From Rathayibacter sp. VKM Ac-2856 (GTDB lineage: Bacteria; Actinomycetota; Actinomycetes; Actinomycetales; Microbacteriaceae): a stretch of 64,000 nt of DNA. Below the pieces are notes generated by a model that saw only the letters and a program-made list of their open reading frames with translations, made no database searches and was not told where the DNA came from. The position numbers and the translations under genes are program-made. Of this stretch, positions 42,417-50,387 are shown in pieces. The DNA lies in contig NZ_JABMLF010000001.1 of the NCBI RefSeq assembly GCF_013205055.1, positions 620,001 through 684,000 on the forward strand. Reading direction: 5' to 3'. Positions within the stretch are counted from its first letter, which is position 1, and every line of letters starts with the position of its first letter.

Positions 42417-42719
42417 TCACGGAGCGCGCTCGGGAGCCGGCTTCGACGCCGGATAGCCGGGGAACGGCTTCTCCTGCGCGGTCAGCGGCTGATGCGCCCA
42501 GAGCGCGGCCGCGATCGTCTCCATCGACCGCGAGTAGCCGACGAGCGTGCGCCGGCTCGGCTCCGCGGCCCACGTGACGGCCCGGTACCAGCTCTCGCGG
42601 TAGGGACCCGTCTCGATCCGGCGGATCAGCCCGATCCGCCCGGTCCGCATCGCGTCCACCATCACCCACTCGTCGGGCCCGCTGCTGCGCAGCATCTGGA
42701 GGGGACTCCACTCGATCAT
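42417..42719 (-). CDS. Small conserved protein upstream of the polymerase
   Basis: The 100-aa protein contains WVMVDAMRTGRIGLIRRIET and GYSRSMETIAAALWAHQPL. No domain is recognised. It is the first gene of a two-gene unit with the DNA polymerase and starts with GGAGG 6 nt before ATG 42719. The SOS box is 69 bp upstream, so it may be damage-inducible. Confidence 0.65.
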   Translation of the reverse strand: MIEWSPLQMLRSSGPDEWVMVDAMRTGRIGLIRRIETGPYRESWYRAVTWAAEPSRRTLVGYSRSMETIAAALWAHQPLTAQEKPFPGYPASKPAPERAP

Positions 42720-42787
42720 CTCGCCTCCTGCCCGGTCGGTCCGCTGCCGTGGCGAGCACGGGCGCCGCGGCGTACACTCGCAGACTA

Positions 42788-42803
42788 TCGAACACATGTT
42801 CGA
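42788..42803. promoter_or_regulatory. LexA (SOS) box between two divergent genes
   Basis: TCGAACACATGTTCGA matches the actinobacterial LexA consensus TCGAAC-N4-GTTCGA exactly and is a near-perfect palindrome. TACACT at 42773-42778 is a plausible -10 for the plus-strand DUF6504 gene; TAGTCT lies close by on the minus strand. LexA bound here could repress both directions. Confidence 0.85.
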
Positions 42804-42853
42804 ACGGCCAGTCGAGTCCGACGGGTCGAGCGGAGCAGGCGGGAGCACCCACG

Positions 42854-43144
42854 ATGGCGGTGATCGACGAGACGGCGATGGTCGCCACCGACGGCGACGG
42901 AGTGCCCGTCGCCCTCGAGTGGCGGGGTGCTCACTACCGCGTGACGGACCGGCCGACGGTCTGGACGTGCACCAGCGACTGGTGGGCGCCGCTCGACGGC
43001 TTCCCGCCCACATTCGGCGGGGTGCCGGTCAGCATCGGCGGCTGGCGCTTCCAGGCGACCGATCTCGAGACGGGCGGAGCGTACGTGCTCGACGTCGTCG
43101 CCTCGACCGATCCGTGCTGGAGCGTCGTGCGGTGCTACGAGTGA
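42854..43144 (+). CDS. DUF6504-type protein
   Basis: The 96-aa protein (MAVIDETAMVATDGDGVPVA, WRGAHYRVTDRPTVWTCTSD with WWAP, GGAYVLDVVASTDPCWSVVR) resembles the small DUF6504 proteins that accompany the imuB/dnaE2 translesion genes in Actinobacteria. Those genes are absent here, but the SOS box 50 bp upstream fits the damage response. The function is unknown. Confidence 0.72.
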   Translation: MAVIDETAMVATDGDGVPVALEWRGAHYRVTDRPTVWTCTSDWWAPLDGFPPTFGGVPVSIGGWRFQATDLETGGAYVLDVVASTDPCWSVVRCYE

Positions 43145-43172
43145 GGGTCGAGGCTCCCGACCCGGCCCCCGG

Positions 43173-43283
43173 CTACTTGCTGTCCGACCAGGGGGCGACC
43201 GTCATGGCGATCAGAGCCGCGACTCCGGAGACGAGGCCGACACCGGCGATGGCGGCTACGACGAGCCAGAGCACGAGTTCCAT
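43173..43283 (-). CDS. 36-aa single-span membrane microprotein
   Basis: ATG 43283 to TAG 43173 encodes MELVLWLVVAAIAGVGLVSG and then VAALIAMTVAPWSDSK: one hydrophobic helix and a short polar tail. TAGACT lies six bases before the ATG, the leaderless arrangement seen at other genes here. It lies in the gap between convergent-looking neighbours and has no overlap with them. The function is unknown. Confidence 0.55.
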   Translation of the reverse strand: MELVLWLVVAAIAGVGLVSGVAALIAMTVAPWSDSK

Positions 43284-43349
43284 AGGGCCAGTCTACCGAG
43301 TGCGTCGAGCCCCCGTTCCATCGCCCGGCTCTGCAATAGCGTGAGCGGA

Positions 43350-44789
43350 ATGACCGACTCCCCCACTCGCGCGAGCGTCGGACTGCGCTCCGAGCGCGGT
43401 CCGATCCTCCTCGCGCTGATGATCTCGACCGCGCTCGTCGCGCTCGACGCGACCATCCTCTCCACCGCGGTGCCCTCGATCGTCGCGGACCTCGGTGGCT
43501 TCGAGCAGTTCCCCTGGCTGTTCTCGATCTACCTGCTCTCCCAGGCCGTCTCCGTCCCTCTCTACGGCAAGCTCTCCGACGTCATCGGCCGCAAGCCCAT
43601 CATGCTGATCGGGATCGGCCTGTTCCTCGTCGGCTCCCTCCTCTGCGGGCTGGCCTGGAGCATGCCCGCGCTGATCGCGTTCCGCGCCCTGCAGGGCCTG
43701 GGCGCCGGAGCGATCCAGCCGATGGGCATCACGATCGCCGGCGACATCTACACGGTCGCCGAGCGCGCGAAGACCCAGGGCTACCTCGCGAGCGTCTGGG
43801 GCATCTCCTCGGTCGTCGGCCCGACCCTCGGCGGCGTGCTGTCGGACCTGGGCGCGTGGCGCTGGATCTTCCTGGTCAACATCCCGCTCTGCCTGCTCGC
43901 CGCCTTCCTCCTGATCCGCAGCTTCCGCGAGACCACCCGCGGCGAGCGCGCCCCGCTCGACGTCGCGGGAGCCTCGGTGCTCGCCCTCGGCACCGCGCTG
44001 CTCATCCTCGGCCTGCTCGAGGGCGGCAACGCCTGGCCCTGGCTCTCGGCCGCGGGGGTGGGCGTCTTCGTCGTCTCGGCCCTCGCCTTCGCCGCCTTCG
44101 TCGCCGTCGAGCGGCGGGCCGCGGCCCCGGTGCTGCCGCTCTGGGTGCTTACGAGACGGGTGCTGCTCTCCACCAGCCTCGTCTCGGTGACGGTCGGAGC
44201 GATCACGCTCGGCGTCACCTCCTACTTCCCCACCTTCGCGCAGAACGTCCTCGGCAGCTCCGCCCTCGGCGCCGGCTTCGCGGTCGCCGCGATGACGCTC
44301 GGCTGGCCTGTGGCCGCGAGTCTCTCGGGGCGGCTGTACCTCCGGATCGGCTTCCGGCGGACGGCCTTCATCGGGGCGGCGCTGGTCACGGTCGGCACCG
44401 GGCTGACGATCCTCCTGGGCGCCTCGTCCAGCCTCTGGGAGATCGCGGGCTTCTGCGTGCTGATCGGCGCCGGGATGGGCCTGGTCGCGACCCCGACCCT
44501 GATCCGCGCGCAGGCGAGCGTCGAGTGGAACGAGCGCGGCGTCGTGTCGTCGACGAACTTCTTCGCCCGCAACATCGGCAGCGCCGTCGCCGTCGCGGTC
44601 TTCGGCGCGATCGTCAACGCCCAGGCGGGCGGCGGGGATCCGACTCCGGAGGGCCTCGCGGACGGCACCCGCTTCGTCTGCATCGCCCTGACGGTCCTCG
44701 CGGTCGGCATGCTCTTCGCGGTCCGCGCGATGCCGAAGGACGGGCCCCGGCCGGCCGAGGCGCCGGCGGCCGCGTCGACGGAGTCCTAG
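43350..44789 (+). CDS. MFS exporter, DHA2-like drug:H+ antiporter
   Basis: The 479-aa protein has about 14 membrane helices. Motif LDATILSTAVPSIVADLGG in helix 1, the loop KLSDVIGRKPIMLIGIGLFL and GPTLGGVLSDLGAWRWIFLV are typical of DHA2 multidrug exporters. TAGCGT lies 7 bp before ATG 43350. The C-terminus is Ala/Pro rich. Confidence 0.9.
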   Translation: MTDSPTRASVGLRSERGPILLALMISTALVALDATILSTAVPSIVADLGGFEQFPWLFSIYLLSQAVSVPLYGKLSDVIGRKPIMLIGIGLFLVGSLLCGLAWSMPALIAFRALQGLGAGAIQPMGITIAGDIYTVAERAKTQGYLASVWGISSVVGPTLGGVLSDLGAWRWIFLVNIPLCLLAAFLLIRSFRETTRGERAPLDVAGASVLALGTALLILGLLEGGNAWPWLSAAGVGVFVVSALAFAAFVAVERRAAAPVLPLWVLTRRVLLSTSLVSVTVGAITLGVTSYFPTFAQNVLGSSALGAGFAVAAMTLGWPVAASLSGRLYLRIGFRRTAFIGAALVTVGTGLTILLGASSSLWEIAGFCVLIGAGMGLVATPTLIRAQASVEWNERGVVSSTNFFARNIGSAVAVAVFGAIVNAQAGGGDPTPEGLADGTRFVCIALTVLAVGMLFAVRAMPKDGPRPAEAPAAASTES

Positions 44790-44841
44790 GCGCCGGCCCG
44801 GCCCGGGATCCCGGCCCCGAGCCGCGTCCCGGCCTGCCGCT

Positions 44842-45621
44842 CTAGCGCGGAGCGCGGCGGGCGGCGGCGAGGGACTGCAGCCGCTCCTGGTGCCGGCGCC
44901 GGGTGCGGTGCATCCAGCGCTGCAGCGGGTCGCCGAGACCGGGGTGGCGCCGGAGCGTGTGCAGCGCGCGGTCCAGGCGCCGCACCATGTCCTTCGCCGC
45001 CCCGAACGGCCGCGCGGAGATGCCGACCTCCAGGTGCCGGTCGAGCACGATCCGGTGGCGCAGCCCCAGGTGCACGCTGAGCTCGACGTCGTCGTGCACG
45101 TACGGGTCGTCGCGGTGCATCTCCCCCGCGACCTCCTCCCAGGCCGACCGCCGGACGGCGCAGTTGGAGCCGAAGAGCGGCCAGTGCGACAGCGCCGATC
45201 CCATCAGCACGAAGTAGGCGTCCATGTAGGCGACCCGGGCGAGCGCCCGTGCGAGAGGACCGAGCTCGACGAAGCGTCCGGGGCCGGTCACCGCCCCGAC
45301 CGTCGGATCGGCGAAGTGCGCGGCGATCCGCGCCAGCCAGTGCCGGTCGGGCTGCGAGTCCGCGTCGAGCCGCGCGAGCACGTCGCCCTCCGCCTCGTCG
45401 AAGCCGTGCGCCGTGCTGGCGGGGATGCCGGTGCCGCCGTGCACGACCACCCGCGCACCCGCCGCGCGCGCGACCTCGGCGCTGTCGTCGGTGCTGCCGT
45501 CGTCGACGACGACGATCTCGAAGGGGGCGAGCGTCTGGTCGGCGAGGAGCGCGAGCAGCCGCTCGAGATGCCGGGCGTCGTCCTTGACGGGGACGACGAC
45601 CGAGATGCGTCGGGAATCCAT
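44842..45621 (-). CDS. Family 2 glycosyltransferase
   Basis: The 259-aa GT-A enzyme has ISVVVPVKDDARHLERLLAL, IVVVDDGSTDDSAEVA, LARLDADSQPDRHWL (DxD) and HDDVELSVHLGLRHRI. It uses a nucleotide sugar. A short C-terminal tail is Arg/His rich and lacks a membrane segment. An in-frame upstream start at 45645 is possible. Confidence 0.85.
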   Translation of the reverse strand: MDSRRISVVVPVKDDARHLERLLALLADQTLAPFEIVVVDDGSTDDSAEVARAAGARVVVHGGTGIPASTAHGFDEAEGDVLARLDADSQPDRHWLARIAAHFADPTVGAVTGPGRFVELGPLARALARVAYMDAYFVLMGSALSHWPLFGSNCAVRRSAWEEVAGEMHRDDPYVHDDVELSVHLGLRHRIVLDRHLEVGISARPFGAAKDMVRRLDRALHTLRRHPGLGDPLQRWMHRTRRRHQERLQSLAAARRAPR

Positions 45622-45771
45622 CCGCACAGTCAACGCGATGCCCACGCCCAGCGGGCACCCGCCACGCCCGCCGACGCGGTGATCGACCTGTCAAGCGGCT
45701 CCCGCCTCCGGAGCCCGGGTGCTGGGATCGGGATCAAGGGGGCGCCCGGCCTCCACGGAACAGGAGACGTC

Positions 45772-46584
45772 ATGACCCGCGGACCCCGCGACTTCCAGCC
45801 CACCCGCGCCGTCGTCACGGCCTCGGACTCGGGCATCGGCCGAGCCGTCGCCGTTGCCCTCGCCGAGGCGGGGATGGACGTCGGCATCACCTGGCACAGC
45901 GACGAGAAGGGCGCGCAGGACACCGCGGAGGAGGTCCGCTCGCACGGCCGCCGCGCCGAGGTCGCCCGTCTCGACGCGACCGAGCTCGATCGCGCGGGCG
46001 ACGTCATCGACGACCTGGCGCGGCGCCTCGGCGGCCTCGACGTCTTCGTGAACAACGCGGGCGGAGGCGGAGGCGAGTCGTTCCTCGAGCAGAGCCTCGA
46101 CAGCTGGCGCGAGGTCGTCGCGCTGAACCTCGACGGGGCCTTCGTCTGCCTCCAGCGGGCCGCCCGCATCATGGTGGAGCAGGGCACCGGCGGCCGGCTG
46201 ATCGGCGTGACGAGCGTGCACGAGCACCAGCCCCGCGTCGGCGCGAGCGCCTACACGGCCGCCAAGCACGGCCTCGGCGGTCTGCTGAAGGTCGCCGCCC
46301 TCGAGCTGGGCAGGCACGGCATCACGGCCAATGCGGTCGCACCGGGCGAGATCGCGACCCCGATGAACGACGCGGAGGACGTCGACCCGTTCACGATCGA
46401 CCGCCCGGGCATCCCGCTCGGCCGCCCGGGCGACGCCCGGGAGATCGCGGCCGTCGTCGCCCTCCTCGCCTCGCCCGCCGGCTCGTACATCACCGGCGCG
46501 TCCTACACCGTCGACGGCGGCATGCTGCAGATGGGACCGCAGGCCGGCTCGCACCTGCTGCAGGACGACTGGCGGGACGCCTGA
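45772..46584 (+). CDS. Short-chain dehydrogenase, 3-oxoacyl-ACP reductase-like
   Basis: The 270-aa SDR has a modified cofactor motif TASDSGIGRAVAVALAEAG (Ser-Asp-Ser in place of the usual Gly-rich start), FVNNAGGGGG, SAYTAAKHGLGGLLKVAALE and the C-terminal ITGASYTVDGGMLQM. It resembles oxidoreductases annotated as FabG-like sugar or alcohol dehydrogenases. An AGGAGA site lies before the ATG. Confidence 0.87.
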   Translation: MTRGPRDFQPTRAVVTASDSGIGRAVAVALAEAGMDVGITWHSDEKGAQDTAEEVRSHGRRAEVARLDATELDRAGDVIDDLARRLGGLDVFVNNAGGGGGESFLEQSLDSWREVVALNLDGAFVCLQRAARIMVEQGTGGRLIGVTSVHEHQPRVGASAYTAAKHGLGGLLKVAALELGRHGITANAVAPGEIATPMNDAEDVDPFTIDRPGIPLGRPGDAREIAAVVALLASPAGSYITGASYTVDGGMLQMGPQAGSHLLQDDWRDA

Positions 46585-46711
46585 GCGGGCGCCGCCCGCC
46601 AGGACCGCCGTCGACGCTCCCGAGCGTCCGGTCGGCCGACCAACGCCCCCGCCCGACCGGTACTCTCGAGAGGGTGCTCCGGCGGGCGGGGTGCTCGGAC
46701 CGAGGGTGCAG

Positions 46712-47338
46712 GTGACGCGCGTGTGGTTCCGCCGTCGACGCAGGTTCAAGATGGAGCCGTACGACCCGGACGAGAACCCGGCGCGCGAGCCCGTCTCGGT
46801 CGAGGAGGCCGCTGAGGAGGGCCTGCTGCTCGCGCAGTACGCGAGCCGGATGGCCGTGAAGAACCGCGTGCTGATGGACGGCCTGGCCGAGGGCGTCCCG
46901 TTCGACGTGCGCCACTACTCCGTCATCGCCGCCGCCGAGCTGGAGAAGCTCGCCGACGAGTCCGAGGCCGCGGCCGAGCGCCTGCGCGCCATCGCCGCGG
47001 ACGCGACCCTGGTCGGCGGCCGCTCCGATCACGTGCACGACTACCGCTCCGCCGACATCGACAACCTCGACCACCGTGAGCGGCTCTCGCTCTCGGTCGC
47101 CGACTCCCTGCGCCACCGCGCGCGCGACGAGCAGTACCTGGCCGCGCTGGTCGACGACGCCCGGCGCGACGCCTGGCGCGAGCTGTCGCAGTCGATCGAG
47201 GAGACCCTCGACCGGGCCCCGCGGATCGACGCCGACGACGAGGAGTACCGCCGCGACCGCTCGGTCCGGATGGCGCTCGTCGTGGTCGACGATCTGGCGC
47301 AGCTCGCGGCCGAGCGCGGAGTCGTTCTCGAGGAGTGA
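46712..47338 (+). CDS. Conserved actinobacterial protein of unknown function
   Basis: The 208-aa hydrophilic protein starts with a basic patch (WFRRRRRFK) and then PVSVEEAAEEGLLLAQYASR. Most of it is predicted helical with high Glu/Arg/Asp. No membrane segment is seen. TACTCT at 46661 could start the mRNA at a GTG at 46674, which would give a 13-codon leader whose TGA overlaps the GTG at 46712. Confidence 0.6.
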   Translation: MTRVWFRRRRRFKMEPYDPDENPAREPVSVEEAAEEGLLLAQYASRMAVKNRVLMDGLAEGVPFDVRHYSVIAAAELEKLADESEAAAERLRAIAADATLVGGRSDHVHDYRSADIDNLDHRERLSLSVADSLRHRARDEQYLAALVDDARRDAWRELSQSIEETLDRAPRIDADDEEYRRDRSVRMALVVVDDLAQLAAERGVVLEE

Positions 47339-47386
47339 GGCGTCTCCCGCAGTCAGGGGAAGGACGCCGTCAGGGTCGAGGCTCGA

Positions 47387-47998
47387 TCAGGCCCAGCCGG
47401 CCCGGAACGACTCGGTCGCCTCGGAGGAGCGCTCGCGCACGGCCTCGAGCAGCTCGACCATCGAGGTGCTGCGCAGGAACGCGAGCCGGTCGAGCTCGGT
47501 GACGGGAGCGACGCCCGCGAGCTGCCAGGCGTGCGCCGCCGGGTCCTCCGCCAGCTCGACGACGGCGCCGTAGCGCTGCTCGACGAACTCGCTCGCGACC
47601 GCCAGCGCCGTCCGCACCGCCGACTCGGCGGAGCGCAGCAGCTCCTCGTGCTCCGGTGCCCACTCGAGCGGGGCCACGGCGCGCACCTCGGCCTTCGGGT
47701 ACGGATCGTCGTCGTACCAGCGGACGACCTCGAAGCGGTCCTCGCCGACGGAGTCGATGGTGACGAAGGACTCGGCGCCGTCGATGTTGAGGATGCGCGC
47801 GACCGTGCCGATGGGGAAGCGCTGATCGCCGCCGCCGACCTCCTGACCGCGCTCGATCAGGACGACGCCGAACGAGAGCGTGTCGTCCTCGAGCACGTCG
47901 CCGAGCATCCGCAGGTACCGCGGCTCGAACAGCCGGAGCGGGAGCGGCATGTGCGGCAGGAGCACGGAGCCGAGCGGGAACATCGGGAGGTCAGGCAC
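47387..47998 (-). CDS. Lon substrate-binding-domain (LON) protein
   Basis: The 203-aa protein is a stand-alone LON domain: PDLPMFPLGSVLLPHMPLPL, LRLFEPRYLRMLGDVL, FGVVLIERGQEVGGGD, IGTVARILN and DRFEVVRWYDDDPYPKAEV. It lacks the Lon ATPase and protease. A GTG at 47998 puts the start one codon before the conserved PDLPMFPL. Confidence 0.85.
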   Translation of the reverse strand: MPDLPMFPLGSVLLPHMPLPLRLFEPRYLRMLGDVLEDDTLSFGVVLIERGQEVGGGDQRFPIGTVARILNIDGAESFVTIDSVGEDRFEVVRWYDDDPYPKAEVRAVAPLEWAPEHEELLRSAESAVRTALAVASEFVEQRYGAVVELAEDPAAHAWQLAGVAPVTELDRLAFLRSTSMVELLEAVRERSSEATESFRAGWA

Positions 47999-48166
47999 GT
48001 GACCAGCGAACCACGTCGGGAAAGACGCGGCCACCACGGGCTTCCGGGCGACGGACGTGCTAGCGCTCTCGCGGGCGAGCGGGCGAACTCCTCCTGCTGT
48101 CACGGCCGCACCGCCACGCCCGGATCCGGGCACCTCCCGTTAACCGAGCGGGTGCAGGATGCGCGC

Positions 48167-48376
48167 GTGCCTGATGACGTGAACCTCGACCAGATCGTCT
48201 CCGAAGTGTCTGCGCGCCTGCGCACCCGCTTCCCCGACCGCCCCGCCGCCGAGGTGGAGTCCGCCGTCCAGGCGGAGCTCGACGCCCTCGCCGGCCGCCC
48301 CGTCCAGGACTACCTGTCGGTCCTCACCGAGCGCGCCGCGAAGTCCCGCCTGAAGAAGTCCCACCCGGACGCCTGA
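48167..48376 (+). CDS. Small three-helix-bundle-type protein
   Basis: The 69-aa protein (MPDDVNLDQIVSEVSARLRT, VESAVQAELDALAGRPVQDY, AKSRLKK) looks like the short actinobacterial helical dimerisation domain proteins. The function is unknown. The GTG at 48167 has AGGA upstream. Its stop is followed by the 19-bp hairpin. Confidence 0.6.
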   Translation: MPDDVNLDQIVSEVSARLRTRFPDRPAAEVESAVQAELDALAGRPVQDYLSVLTERAAKSRLKKSHPDA

Positions 48377-48391
48377 CCCGCCCTTCCACTC

Positions 48392-48436
48392 CGCAGAAGT
48401 CGTCGTACTCGACACTCGAGTACGACGACTTCTGCG
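48392..48436. repeat. Perfect 19-bp hairpin after the three-helix protein gene
   Basis: CGCAGAAGTCGTCGTACTC (48392-48410) is fully complementary to 48418-48436, with a 7-nt loop GACACTC. It resembles the AAGTTGCGGTA pair in style but not in sequence. It marks the boundary between GC-rich core DNA and the lower-GC islet. Confidence 0.85.
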
Positions 48437-48653
48437 AACACGAGGCGTCGGCCGTCGGCACGACCGCGCCGGATCGGAAATAGGGACTTAAGGGCTCGAT
48501 CCCGGGCCAATCGGAGTCCGAGCGCGACGCTCCGTAGAGACTTTTCTGAGCCGCGCTCGACTAAGTAACCCGCCGCAGGCCGCAAAATCTCGCGTAGGTA
48601 CTCGGACCAAAGCACCTTCCGCAACAGGAACCTTTCGCCGTTGGCGGAATCGA

Positions 48654-49598
48654 TCACCCCGTTGTGGCGTCGTCCGAGGGGCTTTCGGAGGGGCTGATTC
48701 TCGGCTCGACGTCTTCGACGGGCGTCGGTCGGAGGTCCGGTGCGCTTCTGAGGCGTCCGGTCTCCACGATCTCGAAGGTGATGCTCACCTGCTGATCAAT
48801 CATCTCGAGCACGTTAATTACGTCCATGACCTCGCCCCGGTTTGAAACAGCAATGACGACGGGCAATCGCATAGGGCTCTCCGCACTTTTGATCGGCACG
48901 GTCGTCCGCATCTCGAACAAAGGATCCCCGTGCTTCACTGCGCGATTAGCAGTCAGCCACTTCCACGGCTCTCCGTCGATGTTCTGTTCCCATGGCACGC
49001 CCCCCTCAAGCTCTAACCTAAACGTCACTTGGTGAGCTTCGCGAAGAACGACCGAGGCTTGAACTAGTCCCTTATGTTTATCTGCAATGTCCAATTCGTG
49101 AAGATGAACGAAGATACCTTCGTCAACCGGCTGGACATGGTACGGCTGAATTTAGTGAAGACGCTCGAGGACAAACTCCGGTACGGTTGCGAGCGATCCA
49201 CGCGCCCACTTCATCCACTGCTCTCGAGTAAGGCAGATGGGAAAATAGATGCGACGCGCGTTTTCCGCAGTCGGCACGGCCCCATCAAGATGTGCCATTG
49301 ACCAAGTTAGGGCGTCGAGTGCAGCGCGATAGTTATGGAGCGCGTCCGCAAGCAGTAGGGACCACTCGTACACAGGCGGCTCGTGTGGTACCCGAGCATG
49401 AAAGGTCACGAGCCGCCGGTCCTGGGAAAACCTAGGCTCGAGCCCGATCGGTACTGTGACGCCCCAAGCGCGAATTCTCGAATCCAGTTCCGCACCCAGT
49501 TGACGCGCGCGATTCCACTTCTGATGCGGCCACTCGGGATAGTCGAGTACAGGTCGAAGCTGTCGCGGCTCTTCGTTCATACTCATATTCTGTTCCAT
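48654..49598 (-). pseudogene. Unknown-function gene split by one in-frame stop
   Basis: Two open frames, 49598-49152 and 49094-48654, are the same reading frame interrupted by a TAA at 49154-49152. The joined protein would be about 314 aa. It includes PVYEWSLLLADALHNYRAAL, then RRIYFPICLTREQW, FVLERLH-stop-IQPYHVQ, and LHELDIADKHKGLVQASVVL. The reading continues sensibly across the stop, so this looks like a recent nonsense mutation (or readthrough) rather than a sequencing frame error. The family, unnamed to me, occurs as single hypothetical genes. The start is uncertain; ATGs at 49586 and 49580 are also possible. Confidence 0.7.
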
Positions 49599-49709
49599 GT
49601 CATACACACGCTTCTCGCTCCGCTTCTCACGCGGCGCAACCCACGCGTGGCTCTCGGCCCGCGCGACGGATCCCAATACTGCCCGCCTGAGCGCATCGAC
49701 CCCTCTCAA

Positions 49710-50387
49710 CCGCGGTCTCGCTGCGCGGCCCGCGGCCGTCGGATTTACAAACAGTCTCGCGGCACTGCTCCGTAGGTCGCATTGACGGCCGGGCGGCGCA
49801 GACCCGGTTCGACCTGTAAACAGTACCGCCGTATCGCGCTCGATGTCCCGGGACGAAAACGCGCCCGACGGGGTGCTCGGACGATTGAGAGCGTAGGCAT
49901 GCCTCCGCAGCGGCGATGCACCGGTAGCCCGAAGTTCAAACGACGCTCGTCCGCACGAGCGAAGACTCCCTCAGTCCGCCATATGGGACCCATGAGGTCC
50001 GCTACTGAATGACTTGGCAGACGGGTTATCCGATATCGCGCCACGCACTCGGGCGACGAGAAGACGTCCGGCTCACGCGGTCGTAGTCGGAACTGCGGCG
50101 GCGAAGGCGACTTCCACGGCGGGGTCGTCTGGTCCAAGCGCAAAGACTACGACTCGCTCTACCGCCGCCGCTTCCGCAACGCCGCTACGCCGACGGCCAG
50201 CCTGGCCCGTACTTCTTCCACCTCCGCCGCAACGCCGCGACGCTGTTCGCCGCGTTCGGAGTGCCGCTGGTACGGATCGTCCGCATCTTCGGCTATACCG
50301 ACACCGCGACCACTAGCAAGTGTTCCTGCAACGCTTCCCGCAACCCCCAGTAGGCCGACATAGACCGCCTCGACGTGTATCCCTCAC
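49710..50387. other. Gene-poor spacer with a possible tyrosine-recombinase remnant
   Basis: No intact gene is supported. On the plus strand the frame ending with TAG at 50353 contains GPYFFHLRRNAATLFAAFGV then PLVRIVRIFGYTDTATT, similar to the C-terminal catalytic region of integrases (HxLRxxxAT...G...R...GH). The usual GH is GY, the upstream part is out of frame and the catalytic tyrosine is missing. The first 300 bp show nothing recognisable. Confidence 0.35.

Noticed and set aside
43196-43203. Plus-strand extension of DUF6504 through the microprotein region
   Set aside because: The DUF6504 frame has a clear stop at 43144; the following plus-strand frames are shadows of the 36-aa gene.
48310-48657. 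Minus-strand 115-codon frame over the 48392 hairpin
   Set aside because: It overlaps a real gene and a perfect hairpin, shows no domain and no good start signal.
50014-50316. Plus-strand 100-codon frame as a gene
   Set aside because: Low-complexity Arg/Thr/Ala product; the integrase-like signal in this region is in another frame.
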